NCBI RefSeq assembly: GCF_014836645.1
Contig: NZ_JACSQM010000002.1
Span: forward strand, 1 to 64,000
Length of the DNA: 64,000 nucleotides
Reading direction: 5' to 3'
Source: Fictibacillus norfolkensis
Lineage (GTDB): Bacteria; Bacillota; Bacilli; Bacillales; Fictibacillaceae
The notes beneath the pieces are model-generated. The model worked only from the letters and a program-made list of their open reading frames with translations. It ran no database searches and was not told where the DNA came from. The translations under genes and the position numbers were made by a program. Of this stretch, positions 49,827 through 58,462 are shown in pieces (positions within the stretch are counted from its first letter, which is position 1; each line of letters begins with the position of its first letter).

Positions 49827-50693
49827 ATGAAAAAAATTGTAATGCTAGCTCTGATCGGCCTCATGGCTCAGCTTATTGACGGCTCCCTTGGCATGGCATA
49901 TGGCGTTACTTCTACGACTCTTTTGTTAGTTGCTGGTTTCTCACCGGCTTTGGCTTCGGCTTCTGTTCATCTATCTGAAGTTGTTACATCTGCTGTCTCA
50001 GGCTATTCGCATCTTAAATTCGGAAACGTTGATATAAAAACAGTGAAAAAGCTTGTCATTCCAGGGGCAATCGGAGCATTCTTAGGTGCTGCTTTTTTAA
50101 GTTATATTCCTTCGACTTCTATAAAACCATACATCTCCTTATTTTTATTAGGGCTTGGCTTTTATGTTTTGTTCCGCTTTTTACTGATAAAAGTGAACGT
50201 GAATATAGAAACTGATTCTACAGAAAGCACAGCTAAGAGAAGAATGTATCAGCCATTAGGACTCATCGCAGGGTTTATGGATGCAACAGGCGGCGGAGGA
50301 TGGGGGCCTATAACAACTCCTATTCTGCTCACACAGAAAAACCTTACACCCAGTAAAGCGATCGGCTCAGTAAACTTCAGTGAATTTGCTGTTTCATTAT
50401 CAGCTTCTATCGGTTTCTTTTTGTTTATCGGTTGGGAGACCATGCTTTGGCAGGTCGTAGTTGCGATGATGTTAGGTGGGATTATAGCCGCTCCTTTTGC
50501 AGCATGGCTCGTACAAAAGCTTAAACCAGCGCTATTAGGAGTCTTGGCCGGGGGCTTAATCATCATAACGAACTTAAGAACAATTCTGAACGAATTTATT
50601 TCACTAGATTTGTTTGCAGAAAAGTCAGCTTTGTTGCCTCTTCTTATTCTATGGGGTATTTTGATCGTCTTTGCCGTTCGAAAGAAAGCGTAA
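49827..50693 (+). CDS. TauE/SafE-family sulfite/organosulfur exporter
   Basis: A 288-residue membrane protein with eight helices in two repeats of the TauE/SafE family. Repeat motifs LIDGSLGMAYGVTSTTLLL (about 12-30) and GFMDATGGGGWGPITTPIL (about 151-169) are clear. Members move sulfite or organosulfonates; no sulfur gene is adjacent. Start is ATG at 49827 behind TTGGAGGACCTTCT; a 35-codon extension upstream is not supported. Confidence 0.88.
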   Translation: MKKIVMLALIGLMAQLIDGSLGMAYGVTSTTLLLVAGFSPALASASVHLSEVVTSAVSGYSHLKFGNVDIKTVKKLVIPGAIGAFLGAAFLSYIPSTSIKPYISLFLLGLGFYVLFRFLLIKVNVNIETDSTESTAKRRMYQPLGLIAGFMDATGGGGWGPITTPILLTQKNLTPSKAIGSVNFSEFAVSLSASIGFFLFIGWETMLWQVVVAMMLGGIIAAPFAAWLVQKLKPALLGVLAGGLIIITNLRTILNEFISLDLFAEKSALLPLLILWGILIVFAVRKKA

Positions 50694-50725
50694 GAAACAG
50701 AAACTAGCATAGATGATTGAAAGGA

Positions 50726-50770
50726 AAACAGCCAGAATGTCCATCTCAAATGGACATTCTGGCTGTTTGT
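50726..50770. terminator. Very strong bidirectional terminator
   Basis: A perfect 19-bp stem with a five-base loop lies between the TauE gene and the convergent DegV gene. T-rich ends are present on both sides. Confidence 0.85.
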
Positions 50771-50778
50771 AATTGTGT

Positions 50779-50791
50779 GGGGTCAGACCCC
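50779..50791. repeat. Perfect palindrome GGGGTCAGACCCC
   Basis: A 13-base palindrome that abuts the TAG stop of the DegV gene. A related sequence (GGGTCTGTCCCC) ends the 64-residue ORF at 20184-20195. Meaning unknown. Confidence 0.6.
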
Positions 50792-51633
50792 TATTCTTCG
50801 AACCAGAGGAGGCCGAGGGTGCCAGCGCCTACGTGGACGCCGATCGCAGGACTCAGCTGCCCTAGGTTGAATGTAATATGAGGGTACTTCTCTTTTAAGA
50901 GATGAAGCCAATCCTCCGCTTTCTCTGAGGAGCCGCTGTATACGACGCTTACACTGTATGCACCTTTATTCTGTGCAGCTTCTTCAAACAAAGCAAGAAC
51001 GCGGGATTCTGCTTTTTTTAATGTCCTGATCTTTTCAAATGGTACGAGTGAACCATTGTCAAAGGTAAGTATCGGTTTAATCTGAAGAAGATTTCCAACA
51101 AGGAAGCTTGCGCCAGATAACCTGCCACCTTTTCTTAACTGTTCAAGACTTCCGATGCATACATATCCTTTTACATGATCTGCCGTTTCACGAAGCATCG
51201 CAGCTATATCTTCGGCTTCTAAGCCCTCTTCTTCAAGCTTCTTCCCTTTTAACAATAGTTGTTTCATGGATTCAGATAAAATTTTTGAATCCACAATATG
51301 TACAGGGAAATCTGCCATCTCCGCACCAAGTCTAGAACCGTTGATCGTGCCGCTGAACTTTTCAGAAACATGAATGGCAATTCCACAATCATAGTTATGT
51401 TTTAGAACTTCATAAAAGTCAGAGAACTCTCCGACTGTTGGCTGGCTCGTTTTTGGGAGCTCAGAAACATTTTCAAGTTTTGCATAAAATTCATCCGGAG
51501 TAATATCTATACCGTCTTTATAAATTTTATCTTCCATTATGACAGATACAGGAATAATATGAATGCCAAGTTCTTTCGCTTCTTCCTGTGTGATGCAGCT
51601 TGTACTATCTGTAATCCAAGCAATTCGTGCCAT
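50791..51633 (-). CDS. DegV-family fatty-acid-binding protein
   Basis: A 280-residue DegV (FakB-type) protein that binds a fatty acid for phosphorylation by FakA. Hallmarks: WITDSTSCI with the TDS motif at residues 7-9, the KTSQPTVGEF segment (about 60-70), and DSKILS near 115. Ser93 region SEKFSGTINGSR is the usual head-group pocket. ATG at 51633 is eight bases from AAGGGGGA. Which fatty acid it prefers is unknown; fakA is not in the window. Confidence 0.9.
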   Translation of the reverse strand: MARIAWITDSTSCITQEEAKELGIHIIPVSVIMEDKIYKDGIDITPDEFYAKLENVSELPKTSQPTVGEFSDFYEVLKHNYDCGIAIHVSEKFSGTINGSRLGAEMADFPVHIVDSKILSESMKQLLLKGKKLEEEGLEAEDIAAMLRETADHVKGYVCIGSLEQLRKGGRLSGASFLVGNLLQIKPILTFDNGSLVPFEKIRTLKKAESRVLALFEEAAQNKGAYSVSVVYSGSSEKAEDWLHLLKEKYPHITFNLGQLSPAIGVHVGAGTLGLLWFEE

Positions 51634-51860
51634 ATTGCACATCCCCCTTTATCTCTCTATTTTTTATTAGATAATGATAAGAGAATTCCTCTATTATCAG
51701 AAAAATATATTTTTATTTCTAAATTAAACCTATATTTCAATAGTTTAAATACTAGCACAGAGATACACATTGAAAACTAGATACTTTATACTACTATTTA
51801 ATGGAACTTATCGGAAATTTATATTAAAATAGGAGTAATGTAAGCTAAGGAGGCAGTACC

Positions 51861-52304
51861 GTGAAAGTGGTGACAGATAGTAGAAGTGTATTAATGGAAG
51901 TAGAGCGTATAGAGAAAGCGTTTAATGAGATCATGGACGTGATAAAGCCTGAGATTTGGGAAGAAGAAGAGATAACTTCTACTCAATTCCAAATATTAAA
52001 GACTTTATCATCACGTGAAAAATGGACGGTTTCTGAGATTGCTGACGCTATGAAAGTACGTGCTAGTGCTACTACCGTTATCATCGACCGACTTGTTAAA
52101 AGAGGACTTGTAGATCGTTATCGGTCTGACCTCGATCGAAGAATTGTATACGTTCAATTAAATGAAACCGGTTTAGTAGCGTTTCATGCAATTCAAGAAA
52201 AAAGAAACGGTGTACTGATCAAGTACATGTCACAGCTCTCTGATAAACAGCTTGCGGATATGGTTCAATGTATTGAACACCTTTCTTCAATAGTAAAGAA
52301 CTAA
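51861..52304 (+). CDS. MarR-family transcriptional regulator
   Basis: A 147-residue winged-helix regulator. The DNA-binding part is WTVSEIADAMKVRASATTVI (about 55-74), with the wing DRYRSDLDRRIVYVQL that contains the conserved Asp-Arg-Arg. Terminal helices give dimerisation. GTG at 51861 follows AAGGAGGCAGTACC. There is no adjacent transporter or enzyme gene to suggest a target; it may control itself or a distant unit. Confidence 0.9.
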   Translation: MKVVTDSRSVLMEVERIEKAFNEIMDVIKPEIWEEEEITSTQFQILKTLSSREKWTVSEIADAMKVRASATTVIIDRLVKRGLVDRYRSDLDRRIVYVQLNETGLVAFHAIQEKRNGVLIKYMSQLSDKQLADMVQCIEHLSSIVKN

Positions 52305-52367
52305 TACTAAAAACTGCTTATAACAATGACCGCAGATTAGTTTTCCTACCTTTCATACTACGAAATC

Positions 52368-52398
52368 AACACGTTATCCTATAGGATAACGTGTTTTT
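52368..52398 (+). terminator. Terminator of the marR-type gene
   Basis: A perfect 10-bp stem (CACGTTATCC and complement) with a TATA loop and T run, about 65 bases after the stop. Confidence 0.85.
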
Positions 52399-52515
52399 AA
52401 ATTTATCCTTACTTTATTTGAATAAACCCTAACATTTTATCTTATTTGTACGATATAACATACAAAGACTAGCACAAAAGTTTTAATATATGAATATGTC
52501 AATTAGGGGTCTAAC

Positions 52516-53469
52516 ATGTCAAAGATAAAAAGACTGGAACGGCTACTGCTTTCCATAAACTCAAAAAAGCATTTTACCTTAAAGGAATTAGCCGATGAAT
52601 TCGGAGTATCTACTAGAACGATTCAGCGAGATTTATTGAATCTAATTGAGATGGGTCTTCCCATCGTTTCTGAATTCGGACCACACGGCGGATATCGAAT
52701 CGAAAATGACCGGATCCTGCCTCCTATCGGTTTTACTGAAATGGAAGCTTCCTCTATTCTTTTTAGTTTACAGACATTCACTCAAACGAGCTTTCCATTT
52801 CAAACGCAAAGTAGATCTATAGTAAATAAACTCCAACAATTCATGCCAGAAGATGCTAAGGATAATTGGACTCAGATTCAAAAGCGGCTTTTTGTTCAGC
52901 TTCCGATGCCTACGAAGAATCAAATCGCACCAATCATCCTTGAAGCTTCAATCAAGCAAAAGATTGTTACGATTCTTTATACGATGAAAGAACAAGAATT
53001 GTATAGCAACATTCAACTGATCGGCCTTTTTAGCGAAAATGGTGAATGGCATTGTCCCGCATATTGTTATTCACTTATGGATTATCATATTTTTAAACTA
53101 TCAGATATTAAACACGCTGTGATTAACTATGAACCGATAGAAGTGAAAGACTTTACTAACGTGACCATTCATAATTGGGCATCTCAAATCTCACCAAGAA
53201 ACTACGTTAGACTAGATGCAGAAATTTCACAAGAAGGTTTGAACTATTGTGAGTCCCATCCTTTTTTACGTCAATTTATAAGAACGAAAGAGAATGGTCT
53301 ATATCGTTTATCCGGAGATATTTTGGCAACTTATGTTGATAGAGCCGCTGAGTATTTATGGACATTAAAAACAAACATCACGATACAATCTCCTAAAGAA
53401 ATCAAAGAGATTCATGCACGTTGGGCAAGGGATATCTCTGCTCAATATGAACTTATTTTAAATATGTAA
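52516..53469 (+). CDS. HTH and WYL-domain transcriptional regulator
   Basis: A 317-residue regulator with an N-terminal HTH_11-type winged helix (FTLKELADEFGVSTRTIQRDL, cited as LADEFGVSTRTIQRDL, residues 24-39) and the wing GGYRIENDR. A WYL-type domain (about 145-215) is recognisable in IQLIGLFSENGEWHCPAYCY, with a divergent WHC where WYL is usual. A WCX-like C-terminal domain follows. It resembles B. subtilis YobV. Ligand and targets unknown; it is the only gene of its unit. Confidence 0.88.
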   Translation: MSKIKRLERLLLSINSKKHFTLKELADEFGVSTRTIQRDLLNLIEMGLPIVSEFGPHGGYRIENDRILPPIGFTEMEASSILFSLQTFTQTSFPFQTQSRSIVNKLQQFMPEDAKDNWTQIQKRLFVQLPMPTKNQIAPIILEASIKQKIVTILYTMKEQELYSNIQLIGLFSENGEWHCPAYCYSLMDYHIFKLSDIKHAVINYEPIEVKDFTNVTIHNWASQISPRNYVRLDAEISQEGLNYCESHPFLRQFIRTKENGLYRLSGDILATYVDRAAEYLWTLKTNITIQSPKEIKEIHARWARDISAQYELILNM

Positions 53470-53536
53470 TCAAATTGATACATATTTTTCCTCTTTTAGG
53501 CGTATACTATAAGTAGAACAGAAAAGGGGGATATCT

Positions 53537-53725
53537 ATGGCTTTTTTTTCAAAACAACCTGCAGAGCCGATTCCAGACGTAGAAACGAAGGTTTGGGCAT
53601 GTACGAGTGATGGATGCTCTTGCTGGATGCGCGCTGACTATTCTTTGCAAAAAGAACCGCAATGCCCCATTTGCAAATCTGCAATGAATGAAGAAGTTCG
53701 TATGCTTCCAGAATTAAAAAGTTAA
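53537..53725 (+). CDS. ydjO: YdjO-like cold-inducible zinc-ribbon protein
   Basis: A 62-residue protein with a two-knuckle zinc ribbon: C-x4-C (WACTSDGCSCW) and C-x2-C (PQCPICKS). The spacing and overall layout match B. subtilis YdjO, a small cold-inducible protein of unknown function. ATG at 53537 follows AGGGGGATATCT. Terminator close behind the stop. Confidence 0.85.
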   Translation: MAFFSKQPAEPIPDVETKVWACTSDGCSCWMRADYSLQKEPQCPICKSAMNEEVRMLPELKS

Positions 53726-53743
53726 TAAAATAAATAGAAATCG

Positions 53744-53769
53744 GCCGGGTGCTCGTTGCCCGGCTTTTT
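53744..53769 (+). terminator. Terminator of the ydjO-like gene
   Basis: GCCGGG with CCCGGC around a nine-base loop, followed by five T. Confidence 0.82.
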
Positions 53770-53861
53770 CTATTGCTCAAAAATAGCTCCTATGAGTTGT
53801 CATACTCTTTCCTCTTATTTCTCTTATATCCTACATCTCAGTTCACCTTTTTATACTTCAT

Positions 53862-53887
53862 GTTTACCATTTATACGTTCCGGGTAG
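53862..53887 (+). promoter_or_regulatory. SigB-type general stress promoter
   Basis: GTTTAC, a 14-base spacer and GGGTAG match the SigB consensus (GTTTAA and GGGTAT). The -10 ends 34 bases before the YtxH-type start codon. Confidence 0.82.
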
Positions 53888-53921
53888 GGTTTTATACAGA
53901 CTAAAAGGAGGATTTAATACT

Positions 53922-54509
53922 ATGCCTAACTATACAAATACACCAACGACTACTGCTGAACCGGTTTTTACACATTCCGATTTCCAAACACGAGATATTG
54001 CTGATACTAACGTTAGCAAGAAAAGTAATGCCTCTGGATTTGCTACTGGATTAGTAGTGGGAGGTCTTGTAGGAGCTGCAGCAGCTCTGTTATACGCACC
54101 TAAAAACGGAAATGAATTTCGAAACGATCTTCGCGATTCATCTATTAAATTAAAAGAACGCACTCAGCAGATGAAAGATGAAACCATGTTAAAAGCGAAA
54201 CTTGGGACGATGGATGCTAAAGATACTGTTGCATCTATAAAAGAAAAATCCGGAAACCTTTCTCTATCTGCTCGTCAAAAGCTACAAGAAGCAAAGAATA
54301 CGGCGAGTGAGGTAAAAGGTGAAACAAAAGCTGCAATTGATGAAGCAAAACAAGAAGCTGAAAATGATAATTATCAAACAAACGCTAACACGCAAACTAA
54401 AGCGGTTGTAACGCCACGTACACTTTCTTCAACAGATACACAACAAAAAACAGGTACAGATTCTTCTTATGAGAAAAAGCAAAGTGATGTAAACAATCGT
54501 TCAATTTAA
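53922..54509 (+). CDS. YtxH-domain general stress protein
   Basis: A 195-residue protein with one membrane segment of the YtxH type (FATGLVVGGLVGAAAALLYAPKNG, cited as GLVVGGLVGAAAALLYAP, about 41-60). A long charged, Lys/Glu/Ala-rich helical region follows, with apolipoprotein-like repeats and a Thr/Gln-rich tail. Family members are SigB-dependent stress proteins in Bacillus; a SigB promoter is present here. ATG at 53922 follows AAAAGGAGGATTTAATACT. Molecular role unknown. Confidence 0.88.
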   Translation: MPNYTNTPTTTAEPVFTHSDFQTRDIADTNVSKKSNASGFATGLVVGGLVGAAAALLYAPKNGNEFRNDLRDSSIKLKERTQQMKDETMLKAKLGTMDAKDTVASIKEKSGNLSLSARQKLQEAKNTASEVKGETKAAIDEAKQEAENDNYQTNANTQTKAVVTPRTLSSTDTQQKTGTDSSYEKKQSDVNNRSI

Positions 54510-54524
54510 TCGTAAGAAATATAA

Positions 54525-54555
54525 AAAGCCGAGACGTTGCGTCCGGCTTTTTTTT
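54525..54555. terminator. Bidirectional terminator after the YtxH gene
   Basis: Stem AAGCCG and GAC with complements around one mismatch, loop GTTGC and eight T on the plus strand. It also lies just after the stop of the convergent ATPase gene. Confidence 0.82.
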
Positions 54556-54557
54556 GG

Positions 54558-56426
54558 CTATTTTAATAAACGCAACCCATTTAAAATCACTAATATGGTA
54601 CTTCCCTCATGTCCGATCACGCCAAATGGCAAAGTGAGAAACTGTAAGTAGTTCGCACATAATAAGAGAAGTATTACACTTATTGAAAAGATGATATTTT
54701 GTTTAATGATCTTTGAAAGCCGTTCAGACAGCTGCATCGCATAGAGCAGTTTACTCAGATCATTTTTTACGAGTACAACATCTGCGGTCTCGATGGCAGC
54801 ATCGCTTCCCATACCCATCGCAACACCTACATCTGCTATAGCGAGTGCTGGCGCATCGTTCACTCCATCTCCAATCATCGCTACAACTGCATCTTTTTCT
54901 CTCCATTTTTTCACGGTGTTCACCTTATCTTCAGGCAAACATGAATAACCAATTTCATCAACCTTTGCGATTCTTCCGATCATCTCTGCTCCGCGCTTAG
55001 AGTCACCCGTTAGCATGATCGTTAAGATTTGTTTTGATTGTAAATCTTTTATCGCCTTAACGGTTTCTTCCCTCACTGTATCTCCTAAAAGAAAATAAGC
55101 TGCGAGTTGATCGTTAGCGGTTACATATACAACCGTATGTCCTGTATCTTTTGCTTCATCACCTAGATTCACCAGAAGCTCAAACTCTTGTTTTTCAGTT
55201 ATGTCCGTCCACTCGCGACTCCCTATTTTCCAAATGGTACTTTGAATATCAGCTTTCACACCTTTTCCTGGTACATCTTCAAACGCAGCCAGTTCTATAG
55301 GCGTTTTTTCTGGTCGTACTTTAAGGTGTTCATTAATCGCCTTTGCAAGTGGATGTATGCTATTTTTTTCAATTTCATAGATAATTGAGATCAACTTTTC
55401 TTTGTCCCAAGAAGTCTGGAGAAATTCAGCGTGTTTCACAGTTGGGCGGCCTTTTGTTAAAGTACCGGTTTTGTCAAAAGCGATAACGTTTACTAAACTC
55501 AGTTTCTCTAAAAAGACCCCGCTTTTGAATAGGATTCCGTTCTTAGCTGCGTTAGATAACGAAGCTAACAGTGCTGGCATGGTCGAGGCTACAAGTGCAC
55601 AAGGAGAAGCCACAACAAGCAAAACACAAGCACGGTATAAAGATTCTGAATAACTCCAAACCCCAATCGAACTAGGCACTAAAAAGGTTAATGCGGCAGC
55701 CAGCAACACAAAAAGAACATATTTTGTTTCAAACTCTTCTATTTTTCTTTGAACAGGTGGTGCATCATTCTGTGCGTTATTCACGAGATCTATCATTCTT
55801 TGAAATACTGAGTCTTTCATATGTTTTGTAACAGAAATCTCTAACAATCCAGATTGGTTCAACGTTCCTGCTAATACTTCTGATGACGTATGGACTTCTC
55901 GAGCGAGAGGCTCACCGGTTAATGCAGATTCATTAATAAAGGAGTTTCCTTTTACAATTACACCATCTGCAGGTACCCGCTCTCCTGGTTTAACTCTTAT
56001 TAGATTACCAGGTTCTAAAGAAGAAGCCTCTACTCTCAGTTCCTCATCCTCTAACAAAAGCCATGCTTCTTCCGGCTGTAAAGATAGTAATGCTTTGATC
56101 TCTTTATCGCTTTTTTGTAAGGTATACATTTCTAGAGCGCCAGAATAAGCAAAAATTAGGATCAATACAGCTCCCTCTCCCCAATAGCCGATCGCTGCAG
56201 ATCCGATTGCGGCAAACATCATAAGAAGTTCAACATTCAATTGTCGGTCTTTTATGCTTTCCTGAATGCCTTCGACTGCTTTTGCATAGCCTCCTACAAT
56301 AAAAGCTAACAAATAAAAGAGAACATAATAAGGAGAATCTGAATATTTTTCCATCATCCAAGCGGTTAGTATGAAGATACCAGACGTTGTTGCCATCAAC
56401 AGTTGTGTACGTGCAGAGAGTTCCAA
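54558..56426 (-). CDS. P1B-4-type metal-transporting ATPase (PfeT/ZosA/CoaT-like)
   Basis: A 622-residue P-type ATPase that exports a divalent metal. It lacks an N-terminal metal-binding domain. Motifs: TGEP in the actuator, SPCALV in the sixth membrane segment (SPC rather than CPC), DKTGTLTKG with the phosphorylated Asp, HPLAKAI, GDGVNDAP, and HEGST in the last helices. SPC plus HEG(S/G)T defines subgroup P1B-4, whose members export Fe2+, Co2+ or Zn2+; B. subtilis PfeT is a Fe2+ efflux pump of this type. Start is TTG at 56426 behind AGGAGGGG. A Fur-like box lies 23 bases upstream, favouring iron. Confidence 0.9.
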   Translation of the reverse strand: MELSARTQLLMATTSGIFILTAWMMEKYSDSPYYVLFYLLAFIVGGYAKAVEGIQESIKDRQLNVELLMMFAAIGSAAIGYWGEGAVLILIFAYSGALEMYTLQKSDKEIKALLSLQPEEAWLLLEDEELRVEASSLEPGNLIRVKPGERVPADGVIVKGNSFINESALTGEPLAREVHTSSEVLAGTLNQSGLLEISVTKHMKDSVFQRMIDLVNNAQNDAPPVQRKIEEFETKYVLFVLLAAALTFLVPSSIGVWSYSESLYRACVLLVVASPCALVASTMPALLASLSNAAKNGILFKSGVFLEKLSLVNVIAFDKTGTLTKGRPTVKHAEFLQTSWDKEKLISIIYEIEKNSIHPLAKAINEHLKVRPEKTPIELAAFEDVPGKGVKADIQSTIWKIGSREWTDITEKQEFELLVNLGDEAKDTGHTVVYVTANDQLAAYFLLGDTVREETVKAIKDLQSKQILTIMLTGDSKRGAEMIGRIAKVDEIGYSCLPEDKVNTVKKWREKDAVVAMIGDGVNDAPALAIADVGVAMGMGSDAAIETADVVLVKNDLSKLLYAMQLSERLSKIIKQNIIFSISVILLLLCANYLQFLTLPFGVIGHEGSTILVILNGLRLLK

Positions 56427-56448
56427 TGGACTTCCCCTCCTGCGTATT

Positions 56449-56463
56449 TGATAATAACTATCA
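56449..56463 (-). promoter_or_regulatory. Fur-like box at the P1B-4 ATPase gene
   Basis: TGATAATAACTATCA matches the Fur consensus TGATAATnATTATCA with a single mismatch and is a poorer match to the PerR consensus. It lies 23 bases before the ATPase start. Confidence 0.72.
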
Positions 56464-56488
56464 TCCTCAAGTACCCTTAAAAAGCAGA

Positions 56489-56515
56489 AATGCTGCCGTC
56501 TTTTACGACAGCAGC
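56489..56515 (-). terminator. Possible terminator of the ABC exporter operon
   Basis: GCTGCTGTC with GACGGCAGC (one mismatch) around a six-base loop, with a T-rich tract further on in the minus direction. It would separate the ABC operon from the ATPase gene. Confidence 0.5.
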
Positions 56516-56626
56516 CTGAAAACTATCCAATATTCGGTTCCTAGCACTAACATTGTATGTGAAATTTACATTTTGGTGACTCATTATTATTTATATTATA
56601 CATGTTAACCTAACGATTTAGAATAT

Positions 56627-57433
56627 TTATAACGGAAGATTTCTTTTCTTGAACACAACCACACTAAGCATAAATAAGAAGAAAGTTAAAATGCCTAGTG
56701 CACATCCGATCCAGAGCGCCTCCGTCTCGTTATTAATCACCTTGACCGGATCATACCATTTAAAGATCGAAAAGTTTAACATCCATTCTGTTTTCTCACT
56801 TAACTTTCCGGCCATGTTCAACATATAAAATAAAAGCGTAATTCCTGAAGAGATCCCGAGCGCTTTCTTCTCATCATTATTTACAGAGGAGATGAAGAAG
56901 CAATAACCAGCAATCGACGCGAATACAAGGAAAGTGAGTAGATTCAATGTAATAAAAGAAGCAACGTCTAATTGGTAGCCATCGATCAGCCACTCGCTTG
57001 CTGCAATACCACTTAGTGTTGTAAAACCTACGATTAATGCCAGCCCGGTAAGCAAGACTGCTGCTTGTGTAATGGCAACCTTTACTCTTGAATTAGGTGT
57101 GGCAAGCAAGTAAGCCATAGATCCTTGGTCGACAAGCCGTGCCATCACTCGAGTCGAAGTCAAAATGACATAAACCATCAATATGATCAGAAACAACATG
57201 CCATAAAATTCACCCGCTATATAATCTGACAAGGAATTTATGCCATTCTCCATACCGATCAGCTTCCGCATACCTTTTGGCAATGCAGCGATCATTTCGT
57301 TAAATCCTTTCATATCAGCAATAGAGGGATATATCCAAATGATCAGTACAATATAAGCTGCAGCACCGTAAATGAATCCCCCTAACATCTTTCCGTGACT
57401 TTTCATCATCGTAAGATATAAAGGCAAGCTCAT
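56627..57433 (-). CDS. ABC-2 type exporter permease
   Basis: A 268-residue six-helix ABC-2 permease of the antibiotic-exporter class. The start (MSLPLYLTMMKSHGKMLGGF) is the usual amphipathic segment. The long loop between helices 1 and 2 and the final basic residues KKRNLP fit the family. It overlaps the ATPase gene by four bases. Operon is divergent from a TetR gene that probably represses it. Substrate unknown. Confidence 0.87.
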   Translation of the reverse strand: MSLPLYLTMMKSHGKMLGGFIYGAAAYIVLIIWIYPSIADMKGFNEMIAALPKGMRKLIGMENGINSLSDYIAGEFYGMLFLIILMVYVILTSTRVMARLVDQGSMAYLLATPNSRVKVAITQAAVLLTGLALIVGFTTLSGIAASEWLIDGYQLDVASFITLNLLTFLVFASIAGYCFFISSVNNDEKKALGISSGITLLFYMLNMAGKLSEKTEWMLNFSIFKWYDPVKVINNETEALWIGCALGILTFFLFMLSVVVFKKRNLPL

Positions 57434-58317
57434 CTCTCCACTTCCCTTCTGTCATAATAATGCATGAATATATCTTCTAAATCCTGTGGCCGTGTATCGA
57501 TATGCTGAACCTCACAGCGGCTTAACAACTGTACGAATTCCTGATCGTTACCTTGTACCGTAACATGAATGGTTCTATCACCTTTTACTTCTGTAACGAG
57601 CGATGATTGAAGGATGTGATTCATATCATCCTCAGACTTCACTTTCACTTCAAATATACGCCGTTGTACTCTTCTTAACAGATGCATATCTTCTAACGCC
57701 ACTAACTTTCCATCTTTTATGATTCCAGCCGAATCACACGTTCGTTCGATCTCTTGAAAACTGTGTGATGACATGAGTATCGTTTTGTTATTTTGTTTTT
57801 CTTCCAAGATTAGATCGATGAAGACGCGTTGCATGAGTGGGTCTAGCCCAGATGTAGGTTCGTCTAAGATAAGGACTTGAGGAGCATGCATAAACGCAGC
57901 GATGATCCCCACTTTCTGTTTCATTCCTTTAGACATCTTTCTTATTGGTGAGTTTATGTCTAATTGAAAACGTTCTATTAATTCGTCTCTGCGTTTTATA
58001 CTCTCTTGCTTTCGCATCTTTTGAACGAGGGACAAGAAGCCAAGGCCTGTCATTCCTTCTAGAAAGACAATCTCACCTGGCAAGTATCCTGTTTTTTCTT
58101 GAATACGTGCAGCGTTTTTCCAGCAGTCCATTCCATCGATTGAAGAATAGCCACTATCTGGTTTCATAAAACCCATTAAATGACGAATGGTTGTTGATTT
58201 ACCTGCTCCATTCGGACCAATATATCCAAACACCTCGCCTCTTTTTACTTCGAAATTCAGATCGAACAATCCTTTTTCTTTCGTAAACCGCTTTGAGAGT
58301 CCCTTTACCTGAATCAT
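57430..58317 (-). CDS. ABC exporter ATP-binding protein
   Basis: A 295-residue ABC ATPase of the BcrA/Nod class. Walker A GPNGAGKST (about 37-45), Q-loop GYLPGE, signature MSKGMKQKVG (about 131), Walker B VLILDEPTSGLD (about 150) and MSSHSFQE. The C-terminal 80 residues form the usual small extra domain. ATG at 58317 is eight bases from AGGTGG. First gene of the two-gene operon, facing the TetR gene across the operator region. Confidence 0.9.
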   Translation of the reverse strand: MIQVKGLSKRFTKEKGLFDLNFEVKRGEVFGYIGPNGAGKSTTIRHLMGFMKPDSGYSSIDGMDCWKNAARIQEKTGYLPGEIVFLEGMTGLGFLSLVQKMRKQESIKRRDELIERFQLDINSPIRKMSKGMKQKVGIIAAFMHAPQVLILDEPTSGLDPLMQRVFIDLILEEKQNNKTILMSSHSFQEIERTCDSAGIIKDGKLVALEDMHLLRRVQRRIFEVKVKSEDDMNHILQSSLVTEVKGDRTIHVTVQGNDQEFVQLLSRCEVQHIDTRPQDLEDIFMHYYDRREVER

Positions 58318-58333
58318 CCTCACACCCACCTTT

Positions 58334-58361
58334 TTGAAATATTTAATAATGTATATTTCAA
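58334..58361. promoter_or_regulatory. Operator 1 for the divergent TetR regulator
   Basis: TTGAAATAT-N10-ATATTTCAA is a perfect 9-bp inverted repeat, 17 bases upstream of the ATPase gene. Same architecture as operator 2. Confidence 0.72.
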
Positions 58362-58400
58362 AATAATCATAAGTCTTTTCTTCACACTAAGCAATACTTT

Positions 58401-58428
58401 TTGAAATATGTTATTTGTTATTTTTCAA
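58401..58428. promoter_or_regulatory. Operator 2 for the divergent TetR regulator
   Basis: TTGAAATAT-N10-ATTTTTCAA repeats operator 1 with one mismatch, 67 bases away, 35 bases before the TetR gene. Confidence 0.7.
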
Positions 58429-58462
58429 AATATGTTTTATCCTAGTAAAGAGGTGAAGAGTT

